Shown here: one piece after another, positions 23,661-36,700 of the stretch
How positions within the stretch are numbered: position 1 is the first letter of the stretch
Layout: the number at the start of each line of letters is the position of its first letter
Assembly: GCA_050084985.1 (NCBI GenBank)
Contig: JBITNC010000001.1
Span: 24,800,001-24,864,000, forward strand
Reading direction: 5' to 3'
Source of the DNA: Nageia nagi
Lineage: Eukaryota > Pinophyta
DNA length: 64,000 bases
The notes under the pieces: model-generated
Told to the model about the DNA's origin: nothing
What the model saw: the letters and a program-made list of their open reading frames with translations, nothing else
The model's database searches: none
Translations under genes and position numbers: made by a program

Positions 23661-24805
23661 TGGCATATTTTTTATGTTATTTCCAAACTTTGATATTATG
23701 TGATGGACTTATATTCATTAATGATGGTACATTACATTAATTTTTTATCATAATGATCATGATTGATTTTGTTGGATATATTGGATGGATGTTATATGAT
23801 GGTTAGGCAATGGAATATATATATATATATATATGGTTACCCTTCATATGATGATGATTTGATAAGTTGTTGCTTTTTAAAATATTATCATGTGTTGTTT
23901 TTAATGGATGATAGACCTAAAATTTACTACACATGAATGTTTAAACATTATGTCCTATTTTGTTATTATATTCCATGTTGATGGAACATTAATGTTTGTT
24001 TACATTATCCTAGTATAATGATACTTATTATTTTGATGTATGGATTATTCCTATATGATGTAATTATAATTGATGGATGGTGTCAATAATTTTATTTTTT
24101 TATTAATTTTATCAATATACTCTTATAATGACATAGTTATAATTAGGAAAAGATTTTATTTAAAGTAGTACAAAATTAAATATCATCATTTTTTGTTCTT
24201 GGTCATCTATACACATGGTTTTGGACATAAATAGTAAAATAACACATATATGTGGAATGGTATAAGTGGCATGAATATATGCATATATGGATGTATGAAA
24301 TTGTAAATGTAAACTCATGGACAATGGGTATGAATGAATGATATAACCATTTAAATGTTAAACATAACATTCTTGTTAACTTATATATATAATGAGGTGA
24401 AATGAATGTATAAGATGATAAAGAAGTATAATGAATAAGATATTCAAATTAACTTCATCAAATAATCTTTTATTTTGGTTCTATCTACTAGGGATGATAT
24501 AAAGTAATATTATAATACACCTAAGTTTATTGTGAACTTGTGTGTGTGAAATGATGTCCATTAACTTCTCTCGATGCTCATAAACTTAATATTTTACGAG
24601 CATAAAATATATAAGTTGATTCATCTATATGAAATGTACAGAGATCCATCGTAAAGACTAGACATGTTGCCACTTCCTAAGGTATACCTCACTACCAAAT
24701 GGGCATCCATATCCTTGGTAAATACTAAACCCTAAATCCCATTACAACCTTGCTCTTTGCCAGTTAGATGTTCATAGCCTCAATAGAGGATACTATAATC
24801 ACAAA

Positions 24806-24864
<59 letters not shown>

Positions 24865-25376
24865 TATATTTTGATTTTTTTTTTGTAATTTTGAATATTT
24901 TTTGCAATTTCTTTTTTCTTCCTATCCTATCTATTGGGTTTGGGATGAAGTGAAATAATAGGATGAATAATCACTCAAAATTATGCTCAAGTAACATTTT
25001 ATTTTTTATTGTTTCAAAATTTTTAAATGTGTCAAAATGTGTGAGTTCATAATATCCTAAAAATTATCAAGGTTATGTTTGTTTATTATCTTAATTTTCA
25101 AAAATGTTTTAGAAGATATTTTGACAAAATCGAACATGAATATTATATTAATAAATTAATTTATTTATACATACAATTATATGTATGAGTAATCTGGATG
25201 GATGTATGGTTTGTATTTATAACTTGGTAAGTCACTAGAATCATCATGTTTGACACTTAATAGTTTTATGATGATGGAAGTAATAGATAAAATAAAATGA
25301 ACATAATTATATGGTATGGTTACATAGGGAAGCACACCCAATAGCCTTGATACTTCAAAAATATAATTTTTGAGTG

Positions 25377-25415
<39 letters not shown>

Positions 25416-25433
25416 ATAATTTTTTAAATTTTA
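23661..25433. other. AT-rich noncoding stretch with TA microsatellites
   Basis: No reading frame of note. (TA)n runs lie at 23815-23834, 24811-24861 and 25377-25403, the last followed by GTAT repeats just before the left LTR of element 4. Confidence 0.6.
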
Positions 25434-26921
25434 TGATTTTTTAGTCCTCATCTGAATCTTCATGATCAAATCCAAAAGATTGTATTCCTTTGAAATAATA
25501 CTCAAAATTTGGGTTAGCAGGTCCCAGAATGGATAGTAAGCACTACAAATTCTTAAAGATCACAAATAGTGTTCGATGATTTCTAGTGATGATGACACAT
25601 TTTTTTTTAAAATCAGTAGGTCTTGGAGAAAACCAAATCATCAGTATAGCCCAAGGATTTTATAGGATGATGTCACACATTTTGATGAAAATTAATGGGT
25701 CCTAGTGAAAACAAAATTATCAGTAGAACCTAAGGATTTCATGAGATGACATCATGCATTTTTTTGAAAATCAGCAGGTCCCAAAGAAAATTAGATCATT
25801 AACAAAACCCAAAAGAAGAACATATAGCCCATTGAGGGAATAGAAGAGTAATGTATGAGAAAGAACATTTGAGTCCACTTCATATTAAGTGTTTGACCCT
25901 TGAGGCCCTATTAATGTGTCAACACCAACTCATTTCCACATAATAGTGGTAGTTCTTCTTAATCTAAGCAAACATAATATCTACCAGCCATAATTACTTT
26001 GGTTACTAACATCCATAATATACATCATGAAGATTTCACAAAAGTAGATGGAGGCTAATAAAATAGATAGTCAAATCATACCAATCAATGTGCAATCAAA
26101 CAACTGCTTACTCTACCATAGTATCACTTTCAATCAACAACAGTGCTAAACTCAATCAACTATAGGGTTTTAAAAGGAGCAGTCAATCACATGTTAAAAA
26201 AATTACAACTCTATGGACATGGTTGATCGAAAGTTACAAATTCCCAAAAGATCTAGAAAATTCAAATAGTTAATATTGATTTAAACTTGTATATTGTACA
26301 ATCTAACATAGTTATAACATTTATGTAAATAACACTATTGTAACGATTTCATTCAATAATAGTAATAATGTATGTTAATGAAATCTAACCACCCAAAATG
26401 GGAGAAAGTTGTATAAATAGCTAGTTTTTAGAAGTTAGAAAAGTCAGACATTCTAACAAATTTGCTTGATCTATAATAGCAATTCACACATGATAATACA
26501 AATAGATAATACTTTGCCCTCTTGCAACAAAGTGGATATTATTTATATTATGAATGTTATGTATGATATTTTTACTTCAAATTGTGGCTATGTATTATGA
26601 TTACAAGACACTAAGGCTAAGGTAGTCTGCTATTCTTAATCTTGGCTATGGATTTTCGCTTGTGTTGTAATGCCTGCGTTGTAAATTTTTCATTTTAGTT
26701 ATTCATTTATTTATCTCTTTCCTATTATTATTTACCTTTTTATCTCTTTCTTGTTACTTTTGACCTTAAACATAGATAGGATTTTACCTATAACCTGAAG
26801 ATTGAGTAGAATATTTACACAAGTGTATTCCCACCACCTTTTATTCTTTCAAGGAACCTATTGTTATGGGAAGTGTAGAACATGACGAGACCAAACCCTT
26901 GAGGTTACACTATAGTGATCA
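25434..26921 (+). repeat. Element 4 5' LTR
   Basis: Aligns over its length with 37426-38912. Shared landmarks include ATCACAAATAGTGYTCGA, the AAGAACAYMTAGYCC stretch and GTTGTATAAATAGCTAG, a plausible TATA box, at about 26409-26425. No recognisable tRNA-type PBS follows it. Confidence 0.85.
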
Positions 26922-27311
26922 ATAGTAAACTAGTTCCATTTTTAGCACATTCGATCGGATGCAAGATAAAATATATATTTAGTGGGTGTTATTAGGTCTA
27001 ATAACTTCATTTGGTGGGTTATTAATTTGATCCTTCAAGCTTATAAGGTTTTGGTGACCTTATTAGTGACTCTATTGTCAACTAGTCACTTTTTTTGAAC
27101 CCTAGAACCTTCAAAACATAGGCTAACTAGAAGTGGTGCTAGAAATTCTTTAAGATAGCCTAGATTTCAAGAGCTATCACTTCCCTATAGGAGGACTAGA
27201 TGGAAAATATCTCAAGTTGTGTCACCTTTTATCCCCTTAAGAGCTACCCATTTGTTAGTTGCATTTGACTCATTTCTAAAAAATCCTTCACCTCCTATAC
27301 ATCCTCCAAGT

Positions 27312-28400
27312 ATGGCTCAACTAGCAAGCTTCCCTGCTTGGAATAATAGTATCCCTTGGTTGTAGCTTCTAATTCATTACCTATACCTCGAGTAGCTTTT
27401 AAAGTTTTGCCTAGGTATGATGGTTCTAAAAACATGCCATATGAGCACTATCAAGATATATCATTGCTAGCTTCAAGCTTTGATATCACTGATAAAACTA
27501 TGATGACAAGGCTATTATCACATTCTTTTAAAGGTAAAGTAGCTGAATGGTTTAGGAATCTCACTCTCAAATCTATAAATTCATGGGGAGAGTTATGTTA
27601 GGCCCTAATTAAAAGAGTTTCTATATATGGCTATGAATATCATGTTCCTTACCCTCATAGCATGTATCAAAAGTCATCCACATGAATTTATTAATGATTT
27701 TAATATTATATTTGAGAGAACATGGAAGTCCATATCAGTAAGAATAAGACCAACTAATGCTCAAGTTCTAGTATATTACCAAAAATATTTCATTTCTAAC
27801 CTTAATATGCTTATTGTTACATCAAGAGATACATTCTTAGATGTTTATCAGATAGTTAAAACTACATAACATACCTTGGTTTCCTCTAGTAAAATGCAAC
27901 CTAGAATGATCATGCCTATATTTCCTAGTTCACCTCCTAAGAAAACTCCATAAATAGGTCATATTGGAGTTCTTACCCTACCACCTCCTCCCAAACCTAC
28001 TATTCAAAATTAGCTACTAGCATTACCTACTATTGCATCTACAAGTACTAGTACTGAACCCAAGTCTCAAGAAGAGGAAAGGATAAGGTAGTTGGAGATA
28101 ACTATTAGAAATCTATTAAACAAGCTCACTTTGTAAGAAAGGTAGAATCATGGTTTTAACTATAGAATATATGATAATCAATATTAAACAAGATTCCAAC
28201 CTAGGGTCAATCAACTAGAATAGTCTAATCCTTGTAAAGTAATTGAAAATGTTGTTATGACCAATTCCATAGATGGTGCTGCTTTGAGCATTATGGAATG
28301 GTGTCCACCATGTTTAGCTCCTTATTTTCTAGATTCATGTGTAGTATATCAACATCAATATTTAGGGTTACTTTCTAACCAAATGGTAGAACCTACTTTA
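27312..28400 (+). pseudogene. gag: Element 4 Gag
   Basis: From an ATG at 27312 and, after a frame change, 27356-27601: LPRYDGSKNMPYEHYQDI and VAEWFRNLTLKSINSWGEL match the start and the W-containing middle of the Retrotrans_gag capsid domain. The capsid continues as EFINDFNIIFERTWK-like sequence around 27680-27730 in another frame. Pro/Ser-rich sequence and a Gln/Glu coiled segment follow. No clear zinc knuckle was found. The part to about 28800 is Pro-, Ser- and Thr-rich and broken by stops. Confidence 0.75.
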
Positions 28401-28830
28401 GATCCTACTACTAACCTCATAATGGTCAACCTTTAGGTTTTAAAGATTTGTTGGAGAATAAGCAAATTATGTTCATACTAGAGTAACTTTTTTAGCAATC
28501 CCATAGCAACCTCAAACCACTTATTAGTATCCATATTCCACTCAACCTCAACTTGAACCCAAGAAAGCTAAGACACCCTTAGCTCATCCTTATAACTAAC
28601 AAATTCAAGTCTCATTTAATCTGGGTACTATTCTATCTAACCTAAGTACTAGTGCCTCGGGTGAAATGGACCCTTCTATAACAAGAAAGGAAGTCCCAAA
28701 TAAGGAAATACCTAACACATTGAGATATCCTTTTATCATTAATCATCATAAAGAAAAGGCTACTCAACACTTCAAAGCACATTAGCAAAATGAATCAAGT
28801 AAGTCTATCCCATATGCTCTATATAATATT

Positions 28831-29611
28831 ATGGAAGAATTGAAGAAAACTTCTTATAGAATAACAATGTTTGATGCATTGAAACAACCAGATCAATTAA
28901 ACCTTCTGCAAGAATCTTTAAAATTAATAAATAGTAAAAAAAGGATAAATGAAGAAAATCATATCTATGTTGTGTCTAAAGTTGTCCCTCCAGCTCCAAT
29001 AGGCATAACTAGACCCCCATCTTTCTATTTATCCCTAAGATTAGAAGGTTTGGGTAGTAAACAATTGTATGATTCATATTGGAGCTACCATAACCATTAA
29101 TCCAAAAGCTATTATAGATGAAATGAAATTGTACATTACAAGATGTATTGACAAGGTCATACAGTTGGATTCTTCCTCAATAGATGTTGTTGATAGTGTT
29201 AAAAGTGTTCAAATAACCTTGAATGCCTTCTTTGATATTAGTGTTGTCCAAGACATTATTGTAGTTGATCTTCCATCTCTATTCAAAATGTATCTTTCTA
29301 GAGAATTTATTGCTAAATTGGGATGGTATCTATCCTTATATTATAATCATCTTCTACTACCCTTCAAAAATAAATAGGTAAAGATTCTAAATGAAGGCAT
29401 TAAAATTATCCATCTCAAGAGGATCAATGAAGTAAATTGCATAAATGATCCATAATTAGTGGAAATATTTGAAAGTGATACACTAAGGGAATCACTACTA
29501 ATAATTGAAGTTCTATTAGCCAATAATCTAAATTATTAGATCATAGATATTGGCATAGGTAATTACTATCTATATGAAAAAGTTCAACCAGTTTCAATAA
29601 TTATTGATAAA
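28831..29611 (+). pseudogene. pol: Element 4 protease region
   Basis: Two overlapping open frames (28831-29100 and 29069-29377). The first has the spacer-like MEELKKTSYRITMFDALKQ seen ahead of Gypsy proteases. The second includes INPKAI, FFDISVVQDIIVVDLPSLF and MYLSREFIAKLGWYLSL. The last two match the C-terminal half of plant Gypsy proteases, including the segment that precedes the second RNase H in this class. The D-S/T-G active site is not readable, so I infer it is lost or shifted out of frame near 29080-29110. Confidence 0.7.
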
Positions 29612-29999
29612 GAACAAGAGGTATGGATCATGTATTTCAATGGCTCTTGATGTATACATGGATGTGGAGCTGGGTTAGTCCTCAAATATCCTAAAAGGAT
29701 TACCAAAATATTCTCCTTTCAATTCACATGGACCTATACTAAAAATGATAGTGAATATGAAGCCTTTTATTTAGGGTTATCTAAAGCAATCAGTTTAGGT
29801 ATTATATGCCTAATTATCTATGGTGATTTTGAATTGGTCATTAAGCAAGTCAAAAATTAGATCAATGTTAAGCACCATTATTTGAAGAATTATAGGAACA
29901 AAGTGTGGGATTTATTGGAATCATTCATGGCCATCAATTTTATATTTGTTCCTAGGAAGCACCACTATATAGTTGATGCACTTGCTAGAAAAGGAACAC
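29612..29999 (+). pseudogene. pol: Element 4 RNase H-like domain placed before RT (aRNH type)
   Basis: In the same frame as the protease part the sequence reads VWIMYFNGS, GCGAGLVLKYP, KNDSEYEAFYLGLSKAISLGI, IYGDFELVIKQV and VPRKHHYIVDALARK. These match the four conserved blocks of the RVT_3 / archaeal-type RNase H carried by Tat elements: a D (here N) in FDGS, E in the EYEA block, D in YGDxELV and D in xDALA. It would be a second hybrid-degrading or structural RNase H. Two in-frame stops (29648 and about 29858) and the D-to-N change indicate decay. Its place upstream of RT is the notable point. Confidence 0.82.
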
Positions 30000-30136
30000 A
30001 TTATAACCCTACATATCATAGAAGAGGAACTATTAGAGTCAAATTGTAGTATAGGCCTTCAATTACTAATATTGCAAACTTCTAGTAGGTATTTAACTCT
30101 GATGAGCATATTATTAATTTCTTTATAGATTAAGTA

Positions 30137-31180
30137 GTGGCTCATACTTTTGGTACTCAAGAAATGTTTGATTGTTTCCAAGAATCATACATCATTCAAC
30201 TAAAAAATAATGCAATACCAAAAGGATTACTCTCTTTTGAAAGATTATTTGATTTAGAAGATGTCATAAAGGCAAAGTCTTTGTTCATATTAAACGAGAA
30301 TTATGTTGAGCTGAAGGTAGAACTTGGTAAATTCATAAAAGTTAGTTCAAAATACTTTGATGCAAAAAAAGCTACTATGTATCAGATTTATCATGAATTT
30401 TCTTAGGTAATTACCTAGAATTATGATGATCTCAAGACATATGATAAAAATGTCATCCAACATACAGTTGAGCTTCAGCTAGATGCTGAACCATATAGGT
30501 AAAATTAAAGACCCATAAATCCAAAAATAGAAGAAGCTATGAAATAGGAGTTAATCAAACTCCTTGATTCAAAAATCATCTTTCTAATTAAGCATTGTTA
30601 TTGGGTTGCAAATTTAGTTCCTATAAGAAAAAAAATAGAGAAATCAAACTTTGTGTTGATTTCAAAAATTTGAATAAAGTGTCCCTAAAAGATAATTATC
30701 CTCTCCCTCCTATGGAACAAATCCTACATATAATAGTCAGAGCCTATTATTTTTTGATGATACATGGATACTTAGGATTTAATCAAATTTTATTGAAGGA
30801 TGAAGATCAATTTAAGATAGCATTTATGACTAAATAGGGTACATTTGCTTTTCAAAGGATGCTATTTGGTCTTTCTAATGCAAAAGATACTTTTTAAAGA
30901 GCCATGGATCATGCATTCAATGAGCTAATAAACAAGATCATATTTATTTATCTAAATGATATCACTATCTTCTCCAAAAGTAGAAGTGATCATCTAGAAC
31001 ATCTAAAATTAGTCTTTAAAATATGCATGAAATTTGGCATTTCTATCAACCCAAAAAAATCAATTTTATGGTCAACCAAGGAAAGCTTTTTGGACATATT
31101 GTTTCAAAGGAAGGGCTAGCAATTGATCTAGATAGAGTGAAAGCTATAGAGGCATTGCCACTCCCATCCAAAAAAAAAGG
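30137..31180 (+). pseudogene. pol: Element 4 linker and reverse transcriptase
   Basis: A linker (30137-30406; IPKGLLSFERLFDLEDVIKA) leads to YDDLKTYDKNVIQHTVEL and RPINPKIEEAMKQ-like sequence, then RT blocks EIKLCVDFKNLNKVSLKDNYPLPPMEQIL (30636-30720), GYLGFNQILLKDEDQFKIAF, GTFAFQRMLFGLSNA and HAFNELINKIIFIYLNDITIFS. The catalytic YLDD reads YLND at 30949-30960, losing the first Asp. The thumb-side segment FGISINPKKS and a remnant of LGHIVSKEG follow to about 31130. Stops break it at several points. Confidence 0.85.
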
Positions 31181-31339
31181 CCTTATAGTTATTCCTTAGC
31201 TAGATTAATTTTGTTAGAAAATTTATTAATAATTTTTCAAAAATTGTATCACCAATCACTTCTATGCTTAAAAAAAATGCTAAATTTTTTTTTCTCATAT
31301 GGAGCAAAGATAGCTTTCAAAGAAATAAAAAATGCTATA

Positions 31340-31780
31340 ACTTAGGATTTTATGCTTAAGAATCCTGATATGTCAAAAGATTTCATTATGTATGCACATG
31401 GAGTAGACAAGAGCATGGTTGCAATTCTTGTACAGAAGGATGATAATAATGAGGAACACCCAATTGCCTTTCATAGCCAAACATTGCATCAACATCACCA
31501 TAGGTACTCATTTATTGAAAAATAAGTGTTTTATATCATGAAAGGACTTTAAAAATTCAAGCATTATGTCTCCCATAATAGAATCCTTATGTATAGTATT
31601 CATCTAGATGTAAGAAATTACATTATACAAAGAGATCTAAGTGAAGGAAAAGCTAGCTGGATTACCAAGATAATGGAATATGATATAGAAATCAAGTTAA
31701 CCAAGCTGATCAGAGGTAGGGCTCTATGTCAGAATATGGTTGAAGCTTCACATATGATTGCTTTTGTGGAAGATGAATAG
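31340..31780 (+). pseudogene. pol: Element 4 RNase H (Gypsy type, after RT)
   Basis: DFMLKNPDMSKDFIMYAHGVDKSM, VAILVQKDDNNEEHPIAFHSQ and HRYSFIEK are the blocks of the RT-linked Gypsy RNase H in its normal place after RT. The open frame 31589-31780 (ASWITKIMEYDIEIKLTK) is the RNase H C-terminal segment that normally reads KWxxxLxEYDIExxxxK. Together with the domain at 29612-29999 this makes two RNase H domains, one on each side of RT. Confidence 0.82.
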
Positions 31781-31831
31781 CAACTTAATCAAGAGAGTGA
31801 TTGGATTAAGCAAATTATAATTTATTTTAAA

Positions 31832-33063
31832 ATGGGTAAGTGCCCTAAAGCTTTGGATATATTCCTAAAAGGAAGATTTAGGTTGCATGCCCTTAAATTT
31901 GTTATGATAGATGATTACTTGTATAGAAAAAATTTTGATCAAACCCTTCTCAGATGCACGACTGAAGATGAATCTCAAAGGATATTATATGAATTACATT
32001 ATGGATTATCTAGTAGGCACTATAGTGGACCAACTATAATAGCAAAGGTGTTACAAGCTAGATATTATTGGCCCACTATATTTCAAGATTATTTAAGATT
32101 GCATGGGAATGTGACAAATGCAATAGATTTGTGGAAAAAAGAAGACAAGTTACCGTGCCTCTCAAATTGGTAGTGGTGGATGAGCCTTTTCAACAATGGG
32201 GTATGGAATTTATTGGTGTCATAAACCCTAATTCCTTAGCAAGGCACAAATTTATTTTGACTGCTATAGACTACTTCATTAGATGGTCAGAGGTTATGCC
32301 ATGCAAACATGCGTATCAATAAGCAAGTGATGGAATGATTAAAAGGATAATCACCCACTTTGGAATCCCATAAGCTATAGTGTCAAATAATGGTCCAATA
32401 TTTATTAGAGGCAATCTATCAAGCTTTATAGCTCAATATGGAATCTATTGGTTATTCTCTTCACACTATTAACCACAAGGTAATGGGTTAGCTGAATTGA
32501 CTAACAAAAACCTAACCCAGATTATCAAAAAAACAATTGAAGGGAATCCCAGATAGTGGCATACACAATTGGACTATGCATTATAGGTTGATATAATTAG
32601 TATAAAATCAATAATTAAAACATCCCCATATGCATTAGTATATGGTAAAAAACTAGTATTGCCAATACACATGAAGTTACCAATTTTGCAAATCTTGCAA
32701 GAAATGGAAGACCATAACTTTGAGCCATTAATATCCATATATAATTAGCTCCTAAAATTGGAGGAGGATCACAACAAAGCATATGATTCATTCCAACATC
32801 GCCAAAACATCATCAAGAGATGGTTTGATAAGAAAAAATCTTCTCGGGTAAAGTTTCAACTAGGTGATATTATTCTCAAATGGAACAAGGAAAGATTAAA
32901 ACCTAGGAGACACCAAAAATTTGACTCACTTTGGAGTAGGCCTTATGTCATTACCCAAACTATGCATAATAATGCATTCAAGTTACAAGATGTTACTGAG
33001 TCTTGGGAATTACCTATTCCCATTAACAGGATCTATTTAAAGCATTACCAAGTGATGAGGTAA
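31832..33063 (+). pseudogene. pol: Element 4 integrase
   Basis: An N-terminal segment DDYLYRKNFDQTLLRCTTEDE and the H2C2 zinc finger are visible (ELHYGLSSRHYSG, then CDKCNRF in another frame after a frameshift near 32095). The core includes WGMEFIGVINPN, where the first catalytic Asp is Glu, then ILTAIDYFIRWSEV, and QGNGLAELTNKNL with the catalytic Glu. The C-terminal part (32758-33063) has KFQLGDIILKWNKER and a GPY/F-like SRPYVITQTMHNNAFKLQD module. Several stops occur. Confidence 0.82.
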
Positions 33064-33748
33064 AATTGAATTCCTCATAAGGCATTGTATAGTGTAAATA
33101 ATGTAAATAAATTATTTTTATAAAAAAAAAATTTGCATAGTTTTTAAAAGAGTTAATAGCATTTAATGATCAAATTTATTAGGAATTAATGTTGATGTAC
33201 TGCCTAGTTGTTAACTTTAATTTAGCTTAGGCAAGAGTTAATGCTAATATGCTATCTAGTTATAACTGAATTAAATGGCATTTAAGGAAAGATTTCCTTC
33301 AATTTAATGAACCATCATACAAGTAAAATAAATTAAATCTAGTATGTTTTGAAATTACCAATTCAATTTATGCTAGCTAAGTTCGTATAGTATGTGGGTC
33401 TTGAGATCCTCAAGGAGTAATTATCATTAATGGAAATCTTATCAATCTTGGACAAATAAAACTCCTCCCATACTCTTAGTTCAACACTTAGCATGTTTTG
33501 AGCACTCAAGTCTTAGAGCATTTAGAGCAAAGAAATCTCAAAGTTGAGTTATCTTGAAAGAAAAGAAAAATTATAGGACCTCCTACCAACCAAACTACAA
33601 TTTTAATGATTACCAAAGATTCAAGAAAAGGCGAGAATATCATGGTGACTTATCAATCATCCTCTGTAGTAGAAATAGAGCAACTTAACACTTACTTTCA
33701 TTGCAAGAAGAATATCTTGAGAATGCACCTAGAGTGAACTAAACTAAA
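33064..33748 (+). other. Element 4 spacer between integrase and the extra ORF
   Basis: About 690 bp, AT-rich, without a reading frame. A run of A at 33122-33132 follows the integrase stop. Confidence 0.5.
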
Positions 33749-36700
33749 ATGGGAGTAATTAGTCATATGGATACATGGAGAGCTAACCCTAGCCGTGTGA
33801 TTTTGAGATTAAAGACTCCTAAAGTCCCTAGAAAAGGAAAATCTCTTGCTTATTCTAGGAGAGATGTTATGATTGACCAGGGTTTGACATATTATGTGCT
33901 TTATGAGTCTTTCACATTCCCTAAGCTCTTATACTCCCTAGTGCATTGGCACCATTAGAAGGGGTATCAAATTGGCATGTACAAGGGCACTGAAGAGGAA
34001 CAAGATATAGAATCTATGTTTGAAGTGATGTTGGACTACTCTTCAAATTCCATTATCTAAGCATTTGCAATTCCAATAGACTAGACATTTCATGTAAAAA
34101 GCAAATTAATTTAAAGAAGGAGAAATTTGATTTTTACATCAATGAAGATGAGATGTTGAATAGGATTAGTCTAAGATACTAGGATAGTAAGAAATCAAAA
34201 CTCTTAACAAGCTATCAAATAGCTCTTTTTAAAATAAGAAAAGATAATAAAGTGCTACAAGCACTTGCAGTGATTCTAGGGAAGAAGACCCAGATAGAAG
34301 CAAATGAGGCTATGGTATGCATGGCATATAATATTTTAGAAGCCCATGTCTACTATGATTTCCTAACCTTCATAACCAAACAAATTAATAAGTGCTTATT
34401 CAAGATAGAGAAATCAAATTTTAGGCATTCTTCCTATCTTTAGTCTCTTTTTTTCCATCAAAATTTGGATAAGTTAGTAGAGGCAGGGCTCCCAATTGAG
34501 CCAACTAGCTCTAGTAATGCCTTGGTGCCAATTGATTTAATGGTACCAGTTTTGAGTAAGTTGCATGGGTTCTATTATGAGTTTATGTACAAGTTTTATG
34601 CCACTACAGTAAAAATTTTGATTGGAAAATTCGTTAATAGGTTGCATAAGAGCACAGTAAGAGAGTTACAAGATGGGAATAAAATCATTGATTGGTACTT
34701 CTTAAAAGACCACACTATGATAATAAGGTATAGATATTTTGATAAACCATTCTTTTTACCTAATTATGTTACCTCCTAATTATATTCAATAAATATGGGT
34801 AGGTAAATTAGTGCAATAGAAACTAAATACGGGGCTAGAGAAAATTTCAAGTCTATTGTAAATATACTAGCATCTACAAAAAATTTTACTCTATTAGAGA
34901 TAGGATGTACAAAAAGCATTACTCAATTCATTGATAAAATTTCAAATTAAATAAGGTGAAAATTGCATGGATGTATGACCCATTAGGTGATATGACCTAG
35001 TTAATAAGGACTAGCAAGAAATGTCTAATATTCATGCATAACAGTAGGCCCCATATTGAGTATTTTGTAAATAAAATAGAGCAAAAGGTAGAATTATACC
35101 TTGATTGGAAATTTATACCTTTAAATAAAGCTTGGATGGATTTGGAGGGAATACAAAAGTATATAAATTGGAAGAATAAGAGGCAAGATTTTGCTCTCAA
35201 CCCATAAGTCCTCACCCAATTAGCATATCTTGGGTGGGGTCCCAATAAAATTCATTATTTCATAAAATTCATATTTGAATACACAACCAAAATTCATCGC
35301 ATTGAAGGTGAATTATTTGAAAATTTCAAATATGAAAAATATTGGAAGGTAGAATATTCTAAGGATCCACTTCCAGATTTGGGATAGCCACTCCCTCCTC
35401 ATTTTCATGGGAAACCTGCTATAGAGGAGAGGATAATGTAGATAAGGCAAGCAACTATCATTATTCAAGCTTTAAAGAAAGAAAAATAAGAACCCTTAGA
35501 TACCATCACTTCTTCCTAAGAACCTTCTCCTACGAAGAAAAGGAAGATTCAAACTCTTACTCAAAAGGATCAAAAATTAGAGAATGACCAAAGGCCCATA
35601 AAAAAGCCCTGGTTAGCCATAATAAGGTCATAGTCACAACTGACTACCCCTTTATCTTCAAAGATAATGGAAGAACTCCCAAGGGTGGTTATCCAAGAAG
35701 ATGAAATTATTAATCCTAAAGAATCTAATTGACCATAAGATACTAAAGTTGATAATACAAAATAGGCATAGGAACAATAGTAAGAGGAAACCCCAATAGA
35801 AGAATAAAGTCAAATTCAACCAAGTGGGGAAAGTGTACCTAAGTCCAAAGAAGTAGTAGTAGTGGCACCTAGAGTAGGGAAAAGAGATGATGATGATAAT
35901 TTTAAGAAAAAATACTTTGGCCCAATGGATGAACCTAAAGAAATATATGAGGTAATGGAAGAGGCTGAGCTTGAACTAGAGGTCTAGCAATTAACTCCTC
36001 CCTAGCCAAATCAACTAGTTCAACAAACAAAGACACCTATTGCAAGTGAAATTATTTCTACTCATTATTTTACTCCAATTACCTTGCAAGAGGAAATAAA
36101 ATCCATTTTTTCTACATAAATTGTAGAGCCCATTGACTGGGAAACTTTTGTAAATAAATCTCCTATGCTACCTGAGCAATAATCAAGAATTTTAAGTGAA
36201 GTGATAGAGATAGGAGATATTAAAATTGCTTAGATGCCTTTCAAAGAAGGACATATGGAGCTAACTCCCATGATTGTAATAAATGTGAATATGAAAAATG
36301 CACCAACCATTGATCATTCTAGATTCCTAGTCAACACTTCAATGGTAGCCAAAAAGAGTCTTCAATCAATGGAGACTAAAATTGGAAAATTGAATAAAAA
36401 AGTTGATCAATATAAGAAGGATTACTCCCTCAAGGATAGAATAATAGTTAGGTTGTAGAACAAGAATAAAGATTTGATTGTTAAGTTAGAGAGGGAGAAA
36501 ATAGAATTTGATAAGAGAATGGTGATATCAAAATAGTAGCTAAACACTACCAAGCAAATAATAGAAGAACTTAAAGCTCAAGCTATAGTGGTAGATGCTC
36601 AAAAAGTTAAGCAAATTGAGGCTAAAATGCAAAATATCAATGCAAAAAATAAAATTATATTATAAGATAATGAAAATCTACTATTATTGATGAAAATTTT

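Noticed and set aside
24811-24861. Long (TA)n run considered as a cruciform or replication-associated element
   Set aside because: Simple TA microsatellites of this size are common in AT-rich plant DNA and nothing else nearby supports a function.
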